Assembly: GCF_022201045.2 (NCBI RefSeq)
Contig: NC_068557.1
Span: forward strand, 6,262,001 to 6,326,000
DNA length: 64,000 nt
From: Citrus sinensis
Lineage: Eukaryota; Streptophyta; Magnoliopsida; Sapindales; Rutaceae
Direction of reading: 5' to 3'
Shown one piece after another: positions 45,406 through 57,762 of the stretch (positions are counted from its first letter, which is position 1; every line of letters starts with the position of its first letter). The notes beneath the pieces were generated by a model, which saw nothing but the letters and a program-made list of their open reading frames with translations, had not been told where the DNA came from and searched no databases. The translations under genes were made by a program, and so were the position numbers.

Positions 45406-46383
45406 TTGATTGGTTGTTTTCTCTTTTCCTTTCTCTTTTCTTTTTTCTACTCTGTCCTTCGATTAAAGTTGGGAATAGTTTTCTTTTGGGTTCTATTAAT
45501 CATAGTGTTTGAAAAGGTTGGTGGGAAAGCCTTTATTGCTAGAAACATAGTATACATGGATACGAAAGAATTAATCCAGAAGTGTCAAGCAATTGCCACA
45601 AAAGAAGAAGCGGAAGACATAGTAATGATTATGGGGAGCATGAAGATAAAAGGAGAAAAAGTTGTTGCAAACTGCCTGGTTGGCAAGGTGTTACTCACAC
45701 GAAGCATTAATAGGAAGGGCTCGAAAGCGGCAATGCAGCAAGTGTGGAGAACAGTGTTGGTGTGGAGAACAGTGTTGGTGGGAAAGCCTTTATTGCTAGA
45801 AACATAGTATACATGGATACGGAAGAATTAATCCAGAAGTGTCAAGCAATTGCCATAAAAGAAGAAGCGGAAGACATAGTAATGATTATGGGGAGCATGA
45901 AGATAAAAGGAGGAAAAAGTTGTTGCAAACTGCCTGGTTGGCAAGGTGTTACTCACACGAAGCATTAATAGGAAGGGCTTGAAAGCGGCAATGCAGCAAG
46001 CGTGGAGAACAGTGAAGGGAGTTAAGATTGAAAGCATGGGGGACAACAATTTTTTGTTTAAGTTTGCCACTGAAGAAGAAAAGAAAAGGGTATTCATGGG
46101 GGGGCCATGGCGCTTTGACAGATCTTTATTAGTTCTATCTGAACCAGCGAGCATTGGAGATATAAAGGATCAATCATTTACGCACACTTCATTTTGGGTG
46201 CAAGTTCACAACATTCACATAATGTGTATAAACAATGATGCTATTCAAAAGTTGGGAGAAAAGATTGGCACGATGCAGGAAATAGAAATTGATGAAACGG
46301 GAGAGTGTATAGGACAATTTGCTCGTGTTAGAATTTTCATTGACATAACTAGGGAGATTTTAATTCAATTTTTTTATTGTTAA
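45406..46383 (+). pseudogene. DUF4283 protein of a LINE-type element, broken by a tandem duplication
   Basis: The translated pieces form the N-terminal ORF typical of plant LINE elements. LVGKVLLTRSIN and QQVWRT open the domain; FMGGPWRFDRSLLVL and SFWVQVHNIHIMCIN follow; then it ends at TGECIGQFARVRI. The normal CCHC knuckle and the reverse transcriptase ORF are missing. A 257-bp direct duplication (45521-45777 and 45778 to about 46014) repeats the first half. Because 257 is not a multiple of three it shifts the frame, so the ORF is split at 45807 and reopens at 45946. It is truncated at the 3' side as LINE copies often are. Function in the parent is nucleic-acid binding for retrotransposition. 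Confidence 0.7.
45521..46014. repeat. 257-bp tandem direct duplication inside the DUF4283 ORF
   Basis: Both copies begin GTGGGAAAGCCTTTATTGCT. Very few differences by eye (for example GATACGAAAG against GATACGGAAG), so it is recent relative to the insertion. Confidence 0.9.
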
Positions 46384-46833
46384 TGTGGTTTATAGTAAAT
46401 AAAATATGTCTATTTATTGGATAAAATTTATTAAATTATTCTTAATAGGTTAATTTAGTAATACAAACAATTATTAAAATATGAGTGTCTAAATAAATTT
46501 TAGCGTGCAAATAGCCCTACTCTTATGTCTCCTATTGTTTGGGTTTAATTAATTTTTGGGTCCCATGCTCGGGCCAGAGCTTGCTGATAAAATCGTAGTT
46601 CTAGCCCAAATAGAGTCGGGCTTCAGCCCTAACCTCACTCGTAATCCTTAAAATAGGAGGAAAATTACTAAATGCACCGTTAAAACGACAACGTTGGAAT
46701 AACATGTCGGGCGTAAAACAAACAAAACTAACGCCGTCTGTTTACTGAGACGACTCAAAAACGCAACGCGAAACAAAATCGCTCTGTTACAGTGGAAGCT
46801 GCAGTAGCGGTAGCTGTAGCGGCGGGAGCAACA

Positions 46834-48918
46834 ATGGCTTCAGTCGAAGATGAAAAGAAAGTAGTAAAGGAAGGAAATAACCTACTGGGTTCGCCGACTT
46901 TTATGGAGCTCGAAAACGGCAGGTTCAAGTGCGTAGAGACAGGCCACGAGATGCTTGCCAAAGACAAAGACTCGTACTCTCAGTCCAAACGGTGCCGTTT
47001 GGGTCTCATCGACTTCGCTTTGTCCCACAATAAGCCCCCTCTTAACATGTTCAAGCAAGACCCACTCTCCCGGTATTCAAGATTACATCTTTTAAAAAAA
47101 AATTGTATTTCTTTTCAATTTTCCTTTAATTAGGGTTTAGGATTTGATATAATCAACATAGATGCGTAATTCACTTTTTTTTTTTTTAAGGTTTTCAGGC
47201 TGTTTCTTTAGGGACCCAGTTGGTGAAGTAATTAAAAGTTTATGTTTTTAAACTGTCTTAAGCAATTTTCAAGGAAGATTTTAGCTTACATCTGATTTAT
47301 CTGAGTGGAAGGTTCTGTTTTTTCAGGTCTTTAAATATTGAATAGTTTATAATCTATCACGAAATAAAAGTTTTGTCTCTGTTGCCATCAAAGTGAATGT
47401 GGGTGTTTTATTCATGCAATTAAGTGTTGATATTGTTTCAATTTGTTTGATTACCAGTGCAAAATTGATATGTAAGCTAACTGGTGATACAGTCAACAAA
47501 AATGAAGAACATATATGGAAGCACATCAACGGCAAACGGTTCCTCAACAAGCTCGGTGAGTTTTTGTTTTTGATTATTTAGTTCTTTGTTTATACAAGTT
47601 GATGCCCTACTCGATCTCGTGTATTGCCTCAATCTGTATGATTTTACGGTTGAGGGATGCCCGCTGCCTAGATGTGAACTAATTATTAAAACACAAATGA
47701 ATGTGCTCAGAGCAAAAGGAAATAGAGAAATTAAATAAAGAACAAGTAGAAGAAGAACCAAAACCAAATGCCAATGGTGAAAAGAAGAAGAAGAAGAAGA
47801 AGATGAAGAAGAAAGAGATTGAAGAAATTATTTCTGAAGTAAGGGAGTCTTCTGACAAGGGGAGTGATTCAGAAGAAGATGACTTTTGGATGCCTCCGGT
47901 GGGTGAACGTTGGGACTTTGACGATGGCGGAGATCGATGGGGTTCGGGTTCAGAGTCTGAGCCAGAAAATGAAGAAGAAAATGTCACAGGTGTGAATAGT
48001 ATTTTTGCTGGGCAAATATCTTAGTTTGCTTGGAGAGTCAAGATTTCTGTACCATGTTATGCTTTTTATCTATATCATTAGCCTGGTTAGCAACAGATAG
48101 TATAACAGCACAGAATGATAATTATATTGCGTCCGAGGAAAAACTATGGATAGAGATATATTATTTAAAGTAAAAATAAAAAGGTTAAAAATGCACTTGG
48201 ATGATTCTTTATCAATTTCCATTTGTAGGTTCAAATATGATTGCAGTTGAACCCTGTTTTGTTTCTCATTGGCTGCATATCTTTATTAGAATGGTTTGAT
48301 CATGAAGTTGCCTATCCAAACTTTTAAATTCTGTGAAGGGAATAAGCATGTCAAATAATGACCAAATGTATTGAGAGTAAGCGAGCAAAACCATGGGTCA
48401 GGAGCATAAGCAAGTTGCTAAACTTTGCTCTTGACTATCTTTCTCTGCATTATTTTGAAGATAATTCTGTTCAGTCAAGTTATTAAGAACCAAGTAGCAC
48501 AAATTTGATATTGATTGTATCATCTTCTGTAACTTGACTATTGAATTTTATATCATTGGATTGCTTCAAGAGCTTACGTGCTTTCGGGAAATTACTTTGA
48601 GCTGTTTGGGGGTCCTTGATTTTTGTAATTTGACTATATTATTATTATTATTATTATTTTTAATCTTCAGGTGCAGTTGAAGATGGTAGCAAGGAGTCAG
48701 AAGAGCTTTCTTCACGGTGTGTTGCCTCGTAATGTTCTATTTTTAATCCTTAAATATTTTGCTGGTTTTCACTTTTTTCTTCTCAGTCCCATGGTGTTTT
48801 TTTTGCTAAATTGACTTATTAAATCTTGCTTTGCAGAACAAAGAGAATGTCCATAGAAATTGGACCAAGCAGCTTTGCCTTGAGGAAGAAGAAAAGTAAG
48901 AAGAACATCACGTGCTAG
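46834..48918 (+). CDS. SURF2: Surfeit locus protein 2 (SURF2), five exons, 247 aa
   Basis: Exons: 46834-47072, 47458-47555, 47711-47989, 48671-48716, 48837-48918; 744 nt in frame. The N-terminal part holds the conserved SURF2 core: LLGSPTFMELENGRFKCVET, GHEML, then across the first intron KLICKLTGDTVNKNEEHIW and HINGKRFLNKL. The second half is a Lys-rich tract (KKKKKKKMKKKE), an acidic Ser/Glu segment (SSDKGSDSEEDDFWMPP) and a short conserved end (RMSIEIGPSSFALRKKK). In animals SURF2 is a nucleolar protein linked to ribosome assembly; the plant role is not established. An open extension upstream starts only with GTG; the ATG at 46834 (MASVEDEKK) fits the family. It is intact. Confidence 0.9.
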
Positions 48919-50263
48919 ATTATTTATTCATATGAAACAGAGTTTTCTTGTACTTGCTGCAGGTTTTTCAGTCTTTAAGGTTTTCTTTAATACCTTATGC
49001 TAAAGGAGAGAAACTTTTAGGGAATATGGAATGCAAGTCCGCGCATAATTTTTTTTAATTGTAATGATTAGCTTTATAACCTGTTTGTGAATTCAGCTTT
49101 GTCAGATAATTTATTTATGAAGATATTTTTTTTTTTTGTGCCTCTTTTTTGTTTAAAAACTAACGGTTCAGCTATATCTGCATATTTAAGAATTTCCGAA
49201 AGCTATTGTGTTATATGCATCGTGGTTCTCTCTTCTCTTCTCTGTTGCATGAATAAATATCGCAAATGTAACTCATAAGCCGTTGGTAAGAATAAAGTCT
49301 AAAAATAAGAAATGAGGATTGAGATGAGTTTACAGTTTCATACAAAAAAATTACTTTTATTTTTCAGAACTAGTTTCCTGAATCCTGCCAATACTTGCTT
49401 ATTACACAGAGAATACGTCTATGATTCGTATGATTCACACACTATTGGTATTACAAACGCAATCAACATAAATATGATTATAAACAGCAAATTGTTGCAA
49501 GCTCAATCGTGAACTCGAGTACTTACTGTACTGTTAATCAACCAAAGCTGCAGCAGTCCGGCTTCTGGTACTAGCTGAGAGAGAAATAACATCAAGATCC
49601 CAAACGAGTCAAAATACATGAATGTTCCTTGTTCCTTGTGACCATAAAACATGAAAATGAAGAATGAAATTTCAATAAACTGACAGGACATGATTACAAG
49701 CCTGTCATGTGTTGCAAGTGGCAATAGATTGCTAGTGATGAAGGTAGGCGGTGGCGGTGCTGATGGGGACAATGGACTCGGTACTTGCTGATGGGGTGAT
49801 GCTTGAAACTGGGGGTTGACCAAGATCAATTGAAGGGGTTAAAATATTATTGCTCTAAAGTCTAAGCATTAACCTCTTGTATATGTCACTTTCCCAAGAA
49901 AAAAAAAAGGGAAAAAAACCCGCGTATGTCATTGTATTATTTTATCTCGATTGGCTATTCCCTTTTTATGTTGGTTGAGCAACTAGAAAATATTTTATGT
50001 CAATTAAACTTGGGTTGAGTTGACTATATATTTCTTCAACCATATGTGCATGTATACATGTATATGGTAATGCCTAAAGCTCATACTTTGTGTAATTCAT
50101 CGACTCGACTGCCGGCTTTCTGATTGATCAAGATTCAAGAGCCTGGTTTAATTTACGATGACTCAGAATTGTGGTTAACAGGCTTAAAATTGTTCACCGA
50201 GTGCACCACATAAGACCTATATACGTATATATTTCTTATTTTTATTTAATTTCTTTAATTTTT
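48919..50263. other. Intergenic region between SURF2 and the MATH gene
   Basis: SURF2 3' UTR, then AT-rich DNA. The small open frames on both strands (for example 49503-49829 minus) show no family features. Confidence 0.5.
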
Positions 50264-51665
50264 ATGTTTCAGAGATTTCCCAGAGAGATCAGAAATTCTC
50301 CACCAGCACATTATACCGTAGAATTAAACTCGTACAGTAAACTATTTAGGCCAGAAAAACTGGAAAAATTCGAATCTGGTCTTTTTGAAGCTGGGAACTA
50401 CAAATGGTGCGTACCTTCTCTAATTCATTAACATGATCATCACCTGCCACCCTCTATGCGCTCTCTCTCTACGTACATATGGCTTAGCTGCTAATTGTGT
50501 GTAGTAATTAAATCAAAAAACTAAAATATAATCGCTTTTTATGAACATAAATTGTTGGCAGGAGGTTGGTTTTTTTATCCAAATGGAAACAAACAAGACG
50601 ATGGAGATGGGTATATTTCCCTCTGCTTGAAGATAGATGCCCGCAATACTTTTTCTGATAACTGGAGTGTTCATGTCAACTACAAATTATTCGTCCTATA
50701 CAAAGACAACGAATTCCTAGCCGTACAGGGTAATTAATTAATTAGATAAATTCTCAGTTGTGAATGTAAATATTTTCTAAAATGAGGGCACAGCACAGAG
50801 CTGAAGGGCCAATAAGGCGTTTTGATCATAACAAGCATGAATGGGGTTTCGGGAAATTTCTTTCTCTTGATACTTTGAACGAATACCTGGCCAACGATAC
50901 ACTTGTTCTTGGAGCCGAGGTTTTTGTTATTGTAAGCACTGGCAGAAAGGAATGTGTATCCATTCTCAAGAATCCTGATGGAGCAACGACTCGCACTTGG
51001 AAGATCCCAAAATTTTCTGCACTGGATGACAATCCTCGATTCTCTCAAGCATATACTGTTGATGAAAGGAAATGGTACCTATCTTCCCTGGTGCGGACAT
51101 CAACTCGGGAGAAATTTCATATATTTCTACCATGTCACCAGCGACGACCCACTAGGGTGGCAATCATCTTAGTGTCATATATAGCATAGTTATAAAGTAA
51201 GTAGTCTTGGTTGTCTTGATTACGGTGTATATATCTATAGATACATGTTTTGATCCAGGAAATTGAGGCTTTATCCTATGGGAACTGCGGCTGGGAAGGG
51301 GGAATTTCTGGCTCTTCACTTGATGTTAGTGGATGTGCTTGACCCTGCACCGAAGAGGGCAGTTTTTGCAGAATTCGACCTGCTACTAGTTGACCAAAAG
51401 CGTCATTCTAACAGCTTCAAACGACAATGTACGTGATAGTAATACCCTTAATTAACTATCCACTAAGCAAACGTTAATCTAACACTTACGGTAGGCTAAT
51501 TAATTTCATGCAGATTCTAAATGGTTTTCCGCTCAATGCTACGTCTTGGGGCACAGGAAATTCATTTCACTAACTGATCTCTACCAAAGCGATGTGGTGG
51601 GCGACACTTTAATCATTGAATTACAATTCCTTTCCGTTTCTGCTGTCAGGCTTTTGAATTGCTGA
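50264..51665 (+). CDS. MATH (TRAF-like) protein with two MATH domains, apparent frameshift
   Basis: Exons: 50264-50406, about 50552-50729, 50801-51074, 51259-51427, 51514-51665. The first MATH domain runs from PPAHYTVELNSYSKLF through FESGLFEAGNYKW, YPNGNKQDDGDGYISL and WGFGKFLSLDTL; the second from TWKIPKFSALDD through WKLRLYPMGTAAGKGEFLAL to LIIELQFLSVSAVRLL. Plant proteins of this type (MATH without BTB) are a large, fast-evolving family of unclear function, thought to bind partner proteins. Two oddities: after the intron-1 acceptor the T run has 7 T where 5 (or 8) would keep the frame, and there is no good upstream first exon; the ATG used here (MFQRFP) overlaps a possible acceptor CAG. 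It may be a recent pseudogene, or the T run may be a sequencing error. Confidence 0.65.
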
Positions 51666-51868
51666 TTAAAGTGTGTTTGTTTCTCTGCCTTGTGTTGGAT
51701 TTAAAGCTAGAAATAATTACTTTTTTTTCTTTTTATTTCAAGAGATTGGTTATACTGATTGGTTGGATAAAATTTTATATATCCTTTTTTTGTATCATTT
51801 ACACCAATAGTTCACTTCAACACACTGATGACAAGTGTGTTGGATATGGCGACAACATAAAAAATTAG

Positions 51869-54800
51869 TCATTTCGGTGTCCCTAAGCACGGAAAACCCG
51901 AGCTACGCTGGGACTTGAGAGCAGTACTGCTGTCGTTATCTGTGCCAAAATAACGATCCCCAAACTCCCCCATACCTGGGATCACACAGGCGTGTTCGTC
52001 TATTGATGAATCGATCTCTGATGTTACAATTTTTATCTTTGGAAATCTCTTACAAATGGCATGGATTCCTTGAGGTGCCTGCAGCATCATATGATCTCAG
52101 TTTGTTAAGGTAATGTAAAATGTTAAATAGGCACAAGATTAAACACTTGCGAATGGATAGCCAAGCATGAGCAATGACTTACAGCAATAAGGTTCAGAAA
52201 GATGATGTTAGATTCTGGAACACCCTTACTGAGAATTAGAGATATCGCTTTGACTGCGGAATTTCCTAATAAGGCATGCATTTGAGACAACGTTATGTAT
52301 TGTTTGAAGAAACTAAGACAAGTTTGAAGTTCATCATCCCAAACCTGAAGCCAGAATTGGGTCAAGCAATAAGACATGGCGGCTTGAGATATCTGCAGGT
52401 AGCTTCTGATAGATTAACTGCTCCAACATTGAATCAAAATGAGGAGAATGTCGTGGCTAAAATAAAAAATTCTACAAGGGCAATGACACAGATGCCTCCA
52501 CGAACCTGACGGCCACTGTTACCTTCTCTATGAATGAGTATTTTACCGATTTTTATTCCCTTGCAACATGCTCTTAATGCATTCTCCATGCTTTCCCCAC
52601 TGGTGCCAAGAAATTAGAGTTATCAGGTATTCCCAAGAAGCAAAAACAATGACTTAACCAGAATCTGGAGCTTTAGTCTGTGAGGACAACATCTTGTTTT
52701 TTCTACAGTTCAGCAAGACAACATTAAATATGCAGTTACATACTTCTTAGAATAAACTTCCTCCAAAGAAGGATAAGATTTCCAATACAATGAAATTACA
52801 CGAAAGTTTACTAATTACGCTTCTGCTTCATTGACCCTTATAATTGTCCTGCCTGTGTCTCTCCTTCAATATAATAGACATGGAATAACTGATGAATTAT
52901 TTTTCTGGAGCTGATTCAGATTATTCCGAGTAAATAGTTAGTTTTGTTAAAGGAAAGTGCAACGTGACTGCATAATGGTCATGTTTGCCAATTTTAATTC
53001 CATCTTACTCCTAACACATGCACATACATAATTATGTGACTTGTAATTTTCAAAACATGGAATTTACGATTCTGTCTAAAGTTGTATTGGAGAATGGAAA
53101 TATACCTTCTTATGATTGAGATGCCACACAACCTCCTACAGAAAACAACTCCGGTATATACACTTCCTGCAACGAGGCAAAATTAGAGATGGATTGACCC
53201 ACCTATTAATGAACATCTTAATGGAACTGCTTATTTTAGAGGTAAAAGGAGAATTATTGTGTATATTGCAGATAACAAACATTTATGCCTTGAACAAAGA
53301 AAGGAATTCAATCTCAGTCTGGCCACAGAGAAAGAATAGAGCTGGCATATTTGGGCAAGTGCTTGAGGCAGACAATTATTGATCTATGCCTTCATTCAAT
53401 TACATATTTAAGATGAAAACAAATAACAGTAGTACAGTTACCTGTTGGAGTAATGATCTGCTTTTCAGTAAAAGGAAGGTGACCTAGGCCATGCTCTACA
53501 ACCTGAAACATTGACTAAAAACTACATGACGCCGTCTCTTCCAAGTAACCAAGTTTTATGTCTGTATGATTTCTATTCATAAGAAGCTATTTTACCAAGC
53601 GAATCAGTCGGTCTGCATAGAAGACAAAATCATGTGTTGTTGTTGTGACGTCACGTATAAGTGTATGCATTCCCCGAATCTAGATAAATCCGGAACACCA
53701 TCAAAAGTTACTATTCCTTGAAATGAAGATTATAACTATGTTGCTGAGAAAGACATCAAGTAAAATTTGAAGCCATTGTAGAATATTTGAATAACTTCTA
53801 GGAAATAGACAACTAGATAAAATTTGGATTGGCGTACCTGAAATGTTGAAACAATAACATCAACATTTGAATATATTTTACATAGGTCATGCTGGCCAAG
53901 CTTGGTAAGAATATGTTGAACTATCAAGTCAATTGCAACATCATTATCTCCCCCTCTTGGGATAATAATATCTGCATATTTTTTTGACGGCAGTATAAAT
54001 TCTTCAAAACTAGGCTTCACAAATCTAGCGTACTGCAGAATTTGTAAGAGTGAGATAGAGAGAGACATCCATAAGTAATATAAAAAAGCACTTAAAAAAA
54101 GTAAAATGATGAACCACAAACCAAAATTATACATCGTTATGTTGGTTTCAACTGAAGATAAAACTTGATTATCTCAATCATATTTTGCAACTTGCATCAG
54201 TAACAAATATTCAGGGACCCGTGTCTAACAATGTCAGTAGCTCATCACTTTTCTCTATTGCCCAGAGAAAAGGCACAAACTTTGCTCAATAAAATGACCT
54301 TAATATTACCTGGTGAAGCACATCCTCAATATCTCTCCCTCTTTCGACAGTGTCACGTTGAATTCTCCGAGAAAGCCTCACATCAGAATCTGCACTGGTG
54401 AAATTATCATTATGGTTATTGGGTAAGATATGCAGTTGAAAAAATACGTCTAACCTCTCAAGTTTTAAATGTTAGCACAGGAAACTGGAACAATCAATGG
54501 ATACTATGATAAGCCTCACTTATCCCAAGTATCTTTCGTTTGTCTTCACGTTCTTGTATGATAATGTTTTTTAAAAAGTTTATTCATTATATTGCTCCAT
54601 GTCTATCCCAGTGTAATTTCCTTTCAGGTCAACTAGTTTCATCTTCTTGTCAAATATAATGATAAAATGTAAAGGGACATAATATAACCCTTGGGATGAT
54701 TTTCTCTCTACAAAGAAGTTTTTTATCCTATAAATGTCCACAAGTTTAGACAGCAATGCACTGAGTCTTGTGCCTCAATAAAATATCAGGAGCTTTGGTC

Positions 54801-56554
54801 TATTTTGAGCAATTGAAAAGTTCCGAGCAATTTCAACAGATTTTCCATTACAATGTTTGCCATTTCATTTTTTTTTTTTAACTTTCAATCTTAATCATGG
54901 TTCAAGTTGATGCCAAGAACAACATTTAAAGTTATGTATCTCTACTGCTTCTTTTTTTTTTTTTAAACTTTCAATCTTAATCATGATTCAAGTGATGCCA
55001 AGAACAACATTCAAACTCATGGAGCTTTTCTGTTATATTTTTTGCCAACTCAGTGGTTTAGTTGAAACTATGTCTACTGAAATCTTAGTTCAAATTCAAA
55101 ATTTTGGATCTTTTAAAATTTTTCCCACAGACAAGTTATTCTGCTTCTTTCTCAGCACATTGCTTGATCAACAGAATCATGCATAGGATAAATTGAACAG
55201 ATGAAAAATCCAGAGGAATTTACCTGTATCAACAAATATCTTCATGCTCATGAGATCACGTACAAGAGGATCATGAAGCACTAGAATTCCTTCTAAAATG
55301 AAGACATCTGAGGGGTTAATCTACACTAGAACAAAACAAGCAGCATTAAGAATGTTTGAATTGAAACTATTGCGAGATGAAAATTGAAAATAATTCATCA
55401 ACAGAAAAGGAGTTACAATATGATTTTCATCGAGATACCCCAGATTGATTCATTAGCTATCTAATAAACATGCAACAGGTTACAAATTATGGTTGTGAAA
55501 ATTAATCTTTCTGTAACTTCGAGGCTAAGCAAAGTTTTTTAATGAGTACAACCGTTTTAGCAGCAGAGCAGTCAAAATGTTTCAAATAGCATTTTGGTAA
55601 GTAGTGAAAGCAATAAAAGTTTGATTCTGTTTCTAGTGACTACCACCTTAAAAGATCCGATGAAAACCATGTTCCGACGTAGAAAATTTTCAAGTTTACC
55701 AGTGTTAACTCCAATAAAGTGAGGGATGTACCAGGCGTGATTGTTCTTTTCTTTTATGAGACTTGAAATCATAGTCCGGGATGCTAACTGCTTGCCCATG
55801 TTTCAATTTCTCCATGTCTGAAAGCAAAAGCTCTGTATCAAAAGCATCTGAAAAGCAGTCACAGCAAGAAACAAACAAAGATGTTATCTTCATAAATTTC
55901 AAATGAACCAAATATGCAACATGCAATGCTTACCCGGATGATCAAAGTTATAGTCATGAAGATTTTGTAATTTCTCATCGGTGAGTGAGTGATAAAATGA
56001 ATCCTGCAACATTGCATACACATACTAAGAAGAAACAGCATCAAATGCATTCAGTGTAAGCGGAAAGGAAAAAAAAAAAAAACTCATTAACATGCAACAT
56101 CATTCTATATATCTTCGGCGATTAAATTTGAAATCTACAGAGTTAATTAACAAACAGACACCAACAACCAGGGCCATGACCGAGTGGTTTTTAAGCAGCT
56201 GACTATCCAAGATATTATTATTTACTAATAATGGCTTCATAATTCATTAAAAGGTAATAATAAATTACTTGATTTACAAGAACAACACGTTGATCGCGGA
56301 GCCTGGAGATGATCATATTGCAAACAGTTGTTTTCCCAGATGCAGTTCCACCAGCAACCCCTGAAAAAAAAAAGCATAATTATTGTAACCAAAGCAATAA
56401 CCAGGGAAGCAAACGGGAAACAAATGACAATAATAGGTAAGTTTTCACCAATGACAAACGGTTGCTTTGTTGGCATTGTTGTCGATTCAGAGGAAGCTGA
56501 TTGGAGAGACAAGTCATCTGCTAAGTCATCAGCCAATTCAATTACAGTTTCCAT
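51869..56554 (-). CDS. UKL: Uridine kinase / uracil phosphoribosyltransferase-like protein (UKL), 14 exons, 473 aa
   Basis: Exons: 56449-56554, 56269-56360, 55934-56003, 55732-55847, 55224-55320, 54310-54389, 53838-54032, 53596-53679, 53442-53502, 53106-53166, 52506-52599, 52345-52417, 52183-52265, 51869-52078; 1422 nt with every phase consistent. The N-terminal half is a uridine kinase: P-loop [12 protein letters not shown] (residues 36-47), [28 protein letters not shown] and [13 protein letters not shown]. The C-terminal half is UPRT-like: [24 protein letters not shown], the PRPP-loop-like [13 protein letters not shown], and the end [13 protein letters not shown]. In Arabidopsis the UKL proteins act in pyrimidine salvage, with the UPRT half often not separately active. 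The exon 4 to 5 joint ([14 protein letters not shown]) is the least certain and unusual in sequence. Confidence 0.9.
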
Positions 56555-57762
56555 CTTCTATAAGAATTTAAAGAAATGGGTGATTATTATTATTATTTTT
56601 TTCCCTAAGTTGTAGTGAAGGTCTTTTGCTTTGTGTTTGTTCTTGCATTTGGTTCCCTTGCGTATAAAGGAGGAAGGAGGAACTGAGATGTGAAGGAGCG
56701 AAAGAAGCGGGAACAAACGAAATTATGCACGTGGCGGGTGTAGGATGTATCCACCTGGCACAAAAAGCAAAGGATCGCCTGCCAGAAGTAGCAAGTATCT
56801 TCATAACTTGATTTTCAAAATTTGTTTCAATCGTAATTTTGGAATAAAATTAAGAATTACCAAATCGACTAACTAAAATGCTTTTCTTATTAATTGAGTG
56901 TGGCAAGTCTTCCAATTTTGTGCTTTTGAAAAAAAAAAAAGAGTTTGCCCTCATATTGACAACTGCATCTATGATTTCTTAAATAGAGAATTAAATTTAA
57001 ACCCCTTTATTATTTTAGAGATAAAACTACGATAACATACGCATTCATAAAGCAAATTTGCAATGCCAAGAAAATTTCTGGGATTTTTACAACTATTTTT
57101 ATAATTCACGGTGCTGCTTATTGTCAGTATTGTAGCAAAATAAAATAATGAAGATCTAGACAACAAAAAACAAGAATGTTTGTAATTAGAATTATACTAT
57201 CACTTTCTTAACCTACATTTGATTTCCTAGTAGAATCACATAGATCAAAAAATATGGGAAGATAGATTCGGTTTTTCTTCAATGTTGTTGTTGCTATTCT
57301 CACTTCACAGTTTCACTTCATTATGGCTCCAACTTTTTGGCCAAAGAAATTTATCCGTTATTCTCAGTATAGCTGTACGGCAGAATCTTTATCTTGCAAG
57401 GAGAGAAATGTCTGCATCAAATAAGGAATGCATGCAGGTCCTGGCTATACCCATTTGTCCCCAGTGAACGGTGAACACACCCAAAACGTCCATCTAGCTT
57501 CAAAGAATCAAAACAATGTACATCAACTTCATATAAACAATTAGAGTGCTTTCAGCATTCAAAAAACATGCATCTTCCTCCTTCGCGATTACAACATATG
57601 GCCCAAAGCACAAACATCAAATAATACAGAAGATTCGAGAAGTAAAGCACACATTCCAAGTTAAATGCGAGCATGTTAATGCGGAAACCATGTCATAGTA
57701 GAATGATTGTAAATCATTAAGAAAAAATTGAACTGATTATACCTGATCCAACATTTGCTGAT
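56555..57762. other. Intergenic region between UKL and PMT genes
   Basis: Holds the UKL promoter and 5' UTR (left part) and the PMT 3' UTR (right part). AT-rich, with a poly-A run near 56930. No other gene seen. Confidence 0.5.

Noticed and set aside
46792..46833. Longer N-terminus for SURF2
   Set aside because: The extension starts with GTG, not ATG, and is an Ala/Val repeat typical of 5' UTR trinucleotides.
55572..55799. An extra UKL exon containing NMVF (about 55650-55680)
   Set aside because: It loosely recalls NNVF of some UKL proteins, but using it breaks the reading phase; ending exon 4 at 55732 keeps it.
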